From JARRLC01 sp050290865 (GTDB taxonomy: Bacteria > Pseudomonadota > Alphaproteobacteria > Rhizobiales > Rhodomicrobiaceae), in NCBI GenBank assembly GCA_050290865.1, contig JBNKIW010000008.1, positions 1 through 64,000 of the forward strand: a stretch of 64,000 nucleotides of DNA. The letters are read 5' to 3'. The translations under genes were made by a program, and so were the position numbers. The notes beneath the pieces were generated by a model, which did not search any database, was not told the DNA's origin, and saw nothing but the letters and a program-made list of their open reading frames with translations. Below, in pieces: positions 61,125-64,000 of the stretch (positions are counted from its first letter, which is position 1; each line of letters opens with the position of its first letter).

Positions 61125-62387
61125 ATGCCCGCAGAGGGACGTTCAGGACTGGTGAAGCACACGGTGCAAGATTACGACGTGACGAAGATCCGCCGGGATT
61201 TCCCGATCCTGGCGCGGCAGGTCTACGGCAAGCCGCTCGTCTATCTCGACAACGCCGCCTCGGCGCAGAAGCCGCAGGCGGTGCTCGACGCGATCCAGCG
61301 CGCTTACGCTGAGGAATACGCCAATGTCCATCGCGGCCTGCATTTCCTCTCCAATGCCGCCACCGACAATTACGAGAAGGCGCGGAAGACCGTCGCGCGC
61401 TTCCTCAATGCCCGTCACGAGGAAGAAATCATCTTCACCAAGAACGCGACCGAGGCCATCAATCTGGCGGCGCAGTCCTTCGGCGGCATGGTGCTGGGCG
61501 AGGGCGACGAGATCGTTCTCTCGATCATGGAGCACCATTCCAACATCGTGCCGTGGCATTTCCACCGCGAGCGGCGCGGCGCGGTGATCAAGTGGGTGCC
61601 GCTCAACGAGGACGGCAGCTTCGATCTGGAGGCGTTCGAGCGCACGCTCAGCCCGCGCACGAAAATCGTGGCCATCACCCACATGTCGAACGTGCTGGGC
61701 ACGGCCGTGCCGGTGAAGGAGGTTGTGAGGATCGCCCATGAGCGCGGCATCCCGGTTCTCGTCGATGGCAGCCAGGGCGCCGTTCATCTGCCCGTGGATG
61801 TGCAGGATCTCGATTGCGATTTCTACGCCATCACCGGCCACAAGCTTTACGGGCCGTCGGGCATCGGCGTGCTCTACGGCAAGCGCGAGCGCCTGGAGGC
61901 GATGCCCCCCTATCAGGGCGGCGGCGAGATGATCGCCAGCGTCACCGAGGACAATGTGACCTATGGCATGCCGCCGCACCGTTTCGAGGCCGGGACGCCG
62001 CCCATCGCCGAGGCCGCCGGGCTGACGGCTGCGCTCGAATACATGATGGCCGTGGGCCACGAGGCCATCACCGCGCATGAGGAGGGCTTGAGGGCCTATG
62101 CACAGGAGCGCCTCAGTGCTATGAATTCCCTGCGGATTTTTGGCACCGCGCCGGGCAAGGGCGCCATCGTTTCCTTCGCCCTTGAGGGCGCGCACGCGCA
62201 CGACGTGGCCACCATTCTCGACCGCTCCGGCATCGCGGTCAGGGCAGGCACGCATTGCGCCGAGCCGCTCCTGGCCCGCTATGGCGTGACATCGACCTGC
62301 CGGGCGTCATTCGCGATGTACAACACGAGGGAAGAGGTGGACGCGCTGGCCGAAGCCTTGATCAAGGCCCAGAGTTTTTTTGCGTGA
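61125..62387 (+). CDS. sufS: Cysteine desulfurase SufS
   Basis: Group II desulfurase of 420 residues. The start region IRRDFPILARQVYGKPLVYL, NAASAQKPQAVLDAI, IFTKNATEAINLAAQSFG, Schiff-base lysine in FYAITGHKLYGPSGIGVLYG and active Cys in RAGTHCAEPLLARYG are all canonical. It normally gives persulfide to SufE or SufU; neither is here, but a rhodanese precedes it by nine bases. Confidence 0.96.
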   Translation: MPAEGRSGLVKHTVQDYDVTKIRRDFPILARQVYGKPLVYLDNAASAQKPQAVLDAIQRAYAEEYANVHRGLHFLSNAATDNYEKARKTVARFLNARHEEEIIFTKNATEAINLAAQSFGGMVLGEGDEIVLSIMEHHSNIVPWHFHRERRGAVIKWVPLNEDGSFDLEAFERTLSPRTKIVAITHMSNVLGTAVPVKEVVRIAHERGIPVLVDGSQGAVHLPVDVQDLDCDFYAITGHKLYGPSGIGVLYGKRERLEAMPPYQGGGEMIASVTEDNVTYGMPPHRFEAGTPPIAEAAGLTAALEYMMAVGHEAITAHEEGLRAYAQERLSAMNSLRIFGTAPGKGAIVSFALEGAHAHDVATILDRSGIAVRAGTHCAEPLLARYGVTSTCRASFAMYNTREEVDALAEALIKAQSFFA

Positions 62388-62394
62388 GGCAGCC

Positions 62395-62823
62395 ATGAAC
62401 AAGGACTTTTTCGATTTCGACAAGAACCCCGAGCACACGGTGCCGGAGCCCTGCGCGCACACTCTGGAGGTCGTGAAGGCTGCCGCCAGGCACGAGACGG
62501 CCCTCACCCACGAGGAACTGGAACGGCTGGCGCAGAACATCGTCGGTGCGCTGAAAACGGTCTACGACCCGGAAATCCCCGCGGATATCTACGAAATCGG
62601 CCTGATCTACAAGATCGACATCGACGACGACCGCAATGTCGAAGTGGACATGACGCTGACCGCGCCGGGCTGTCCGGTGGCGGGGGAAATGCCGCTATGG
62701 GTGCAGAACGCGGTGAGCGCGGTCGAGGGGGTAGGGCAGGTGAAGGTGAATCTGGTGTTCGATCCGCCCTGGACCATCGATCGCATGTCGGAAGAGGCGC
62801 GGCTGGCGCTGAATATTTTTTAG
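62395..62823 (+). CDS. SufT-like protein (PaaD/DUF59 family)
   Basis: Protein of 142 residues of the MIP18/PaaD family found at the end of alphaproteobacterial suf operons. LKTVYDPEIPADIYEIGLIY and MTLTAPGCPVAGEMP with the conserved Cys are family marks; VNLVFDPPWTIDRMSEEARL ends it. It likely helps deliver or mature Fe-S clusters. The ATG at 62395 lies seven bases after the sufS stop. Confidence 0.9.
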   Translation: MNKDFFDFDKNPEHTVPEPCAHTLEVVKAAARHETALTHEELERLAQNIVGALKTVYDPEIPADIYEIGLIYKIDIDDDRNVEVDMTLTAPGCPVAGEMPLWVQNAVSAVEGVGQVKVNLVFDPPWTIDRMSEEARLALNIF

Positions 62824-62917
62824 GGCGCTCTGCCGGGCGGCGTCACTCCGTCACGCTGCAAGTCCCGCAGCACGCGGCGTGCGAGGTTGCTAGCAACCAG
62901 CAACCGTCCCGGGGGGC

Positions 62918-63796
62918 TCAGCGGAGGCGGAGCCGCGAAAGCCGGCTCTCGGCTTCCGGCGCGCCGAGATCGCGGGCCTTTTCATACCATTGCGTGGCGA
63001 GTTCGGGATCCGGCTGGATGCCGCCGACGGCGCCCATGGCCTCCAGTTCCGCCGCGTCGTAGGTGGACCCGAGCGCCAGGGCGGCCGGTGGCCAGCCCAG
63101 ATTGACGGCGCGCTTGTAGAACAGGCGGGCGACGTAGACGTTGCCGTTCTTCAGATTTTCCGTCGCCTTGGCCATGAACATTTCGACACGCTGCATTTCC
63201 TCCGGTGTCAGGGACTTCCTGACGGGCTGCTCCCTTGACGTCTCCGCCGCAGACGGCTCCTGCGCAGGCTCGGGGGTTATGACTGCCACGGTGGGCCGGG
63301 CGTTCGCCGTTGTCGCCGTGGCTTCGGGGGCGGCCCGGGCCACGCGCGGCTGCGGCGCTGTAACCATCAGCGAGGAGGTTGCCTTCGCCAGGATGGTGCC
63401 ATCGAGCCTTACGGCCGAAAGGTCGAGCGAACTCCTGATGCCGACGATCGCGGGAGAAGCGAGCTTGAGCCGGGGCAGATCGGTGACGCGGATGGCCCAG
63501 ACGCCTGAACTGAAGAGGCGGCCCTCAGACAGCGCAACCGTGGACGGAAGGCCGCGGATCAGCAGCATCGCCCGCTTCGGCACGGCGCTTTCGGGCTTGA
63601 TGCGGATCGGCAGCGGCGTTTCGGTTGAGGCTTCCACTTCGATGACGCGGGGGACGCTGATGTTCAATTGCTGAGCGGCTCCACGCGACGCTGGCAGCAG
63701 AAAGACCAGCGAGCAGACCGCGATCCTCAACGGCAGCGCACGCACCGCCACTGCGCCCCTGAATAGCGTGATCATAGGTCTCTTCTTCTCCGCCAT
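62918..63796 (-). CDS. Secreted SEL1/TPR-like protein, paralogue B
   Basis: Protein of 292 residues (or 285 from ATG 63775) with a signal peptide (IAVCSLVFLLPASRGAAQ). It repeats the layout of the protein at 38728: beta module (ETPLPIRIKPESAV, then GRLFSSGVWAIRVTDLPRL), Ala/Thr-rich linker, and SEL1-like end (FYKRAVNLGWPPAALALGST, WYEKARDLGAPEAESRL). The two share strings such as LPIRI and the GRLF-SGVWA block. Function unknown; probably periplasmic. It converges on the suf operon. Confidence 0.75.
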   Translation of the reverse strand: MAEKKRPMITLFRGAVAVRALPLRIAVCSLVFLLPASRGAAQQLNISVPRVIEVEASTETPLPIRIKPESAVPKRAMLLIRGLPSTVALSEGRLFSSGVWAIRVTDLPRLKLASPAIVGIRSSLDLSAVRLDGTILAKATSSLMVTAPQPRVARAAPEATATTANARPTVAVITPEPAQEPSAAETSREQPVRKSLTPEEMQRVEMFMAKATENLKNGNVYVARLFYKRAVNLGWPPAALALGSTYDAAELEAMGAVGGIQPDPELATQWYEKARDLGAPEAESRLSRLRLR

Positions 63797-63939
63797 TGAT
63801 GGTCCGTTCCCGACGCCTGCCCTCCAGGTGTCAATCCGAACCCCTTGTTATGTCCAGGTTGGTGCTTGCGTTTCATGCAATGGCTTGCAGTGTCCGCCCG
63901 CTTTCACGCGCCTGGAACGCGGGCGATGGGCGGAATGAC

Positions 63940-63978
63940 GGGCTGCGGCACACCGGCCTTCACGAGATGCCGCAGCCC
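63940..63978 (-). terminator. Hairpin near the window end, probably after an incoming minus-strand gene
   Basis: GGGCTGCGGCA (63940-63950) and TGCCGCAGCCC (63968-63978) form a perfect 11-base stem with a 17-base loop. A TAA in the minus frame at 63990-63988 sits just before it, consistent with a gene that enters from the right; only three codons of it would be in view, so no CDS is called. Confidence 0.5.
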
Positions 63979-64000
63979 CCGGACCATTTACTGCGCCCCC

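Noticed and set aside
1..64000. tRNA, rRNA, CRISPR, insertion sequence or phage genes
   Set aside because: I looked for cloverleaf-type arms, regular spaced repeats, transposase and integrase motifs and saw none; a tRNAscan or ISfinder run would settle it.

Overview
The window is GC-rich, densely coded chromosomal DNA from an alphaproteobacterium, most likely of the Hyphomicrobiales (Rhizobiales) type. The evidence is gene content and order: a lytic transglycosylase divergent from dapA-smpB, an IscR-led suf operon with two cysteine desulfurases and a PaaD-like protein, a surE-pcm pair, a KdsD with SIS and CBS domains, and a Zur-box zinc ABC operon. I cannot name the genus. No rRNA, tRNA, CRISPR array, transposase or phage gene was seen.

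Layout. 1-2.6 kb: tail of an unidentified gene, a GT4 glycosyltransferase, a methyltransferase and a universal stress protein. 2.6-11 kb: an amino-acid-type binding protein, a membrane GT2 glycosyltransferase, an orphan TRAP binding protein, a hybrid histidine kinase, an Hsp20 and an alpha/beta hydrolase that lacks its nucleophile serine. 11.2-18.4 kb: a tightly coupled five-gene exopolysaccharide operon with a BcsB-like protein, a GT2 carrying an N-terminal MshEN-type domain, a polytopic membrane protein, a response regulator with a dead GGDEF domain but an intact RxxD I-site, and an outer-membrane-barrel candidate. 18.4-25.1 kb: pcm, surE, small secreted and enzyme genes, a FecCD-type ABC pair and kdsD. 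25.2-30.6 kb: a visibly more AT-rich, probably acquired sulfoacetate module (sauS, sauT, xsc), bordered by a decayed MBL-hydrolase remnant. 30.8-46.4 kb: housekeeping genes (queD-queF, smpB, dapA, lytic transglycosylase) and a P450-ferredoxin-ferredoxin reductase set divergent from an AraC regulator. 46.6-50.1 kb: a fused HyuA-HyuB hydantoinase/oxoprolinase-like protein. 50.1-52.8 kb: a zinc ABC transporter operon behind a perfect Zur-type palindrome. 55.3-62.8 kb: the suf operon. The window ends with a second copy of a secreted SEL1-like protein also found at 38.7 kb.

How the genes work together. The strongest candidate for an undescribed system is the 11.2-18.4 kb operon. It pairs a BcsB-like partner with a synthase in which an N-terminal MshEN-type domain stands where BcsA would carry a C-terminal PilZ domain, and with a response regulator that looks like a c-di-GMP receptor, so cyclic-di-GMP could act at two levels. 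The GT2 at 3.7 kb has the same architecture and may belong to the same polymer. The sau/xsc genes would convert sulfoacetate through sulfoacetyl-CoA and sulfoacetaldehyde to sulfite and acetyl phosphate, but no transporter, regulator or phosphate acetyltransferase lies beside them. The P450 set looks like a complete class I monooxygenase with a PobR-like regulator, which suggests an aromatic substrate. All functions are inferred from sequence by eye; no database search was run.
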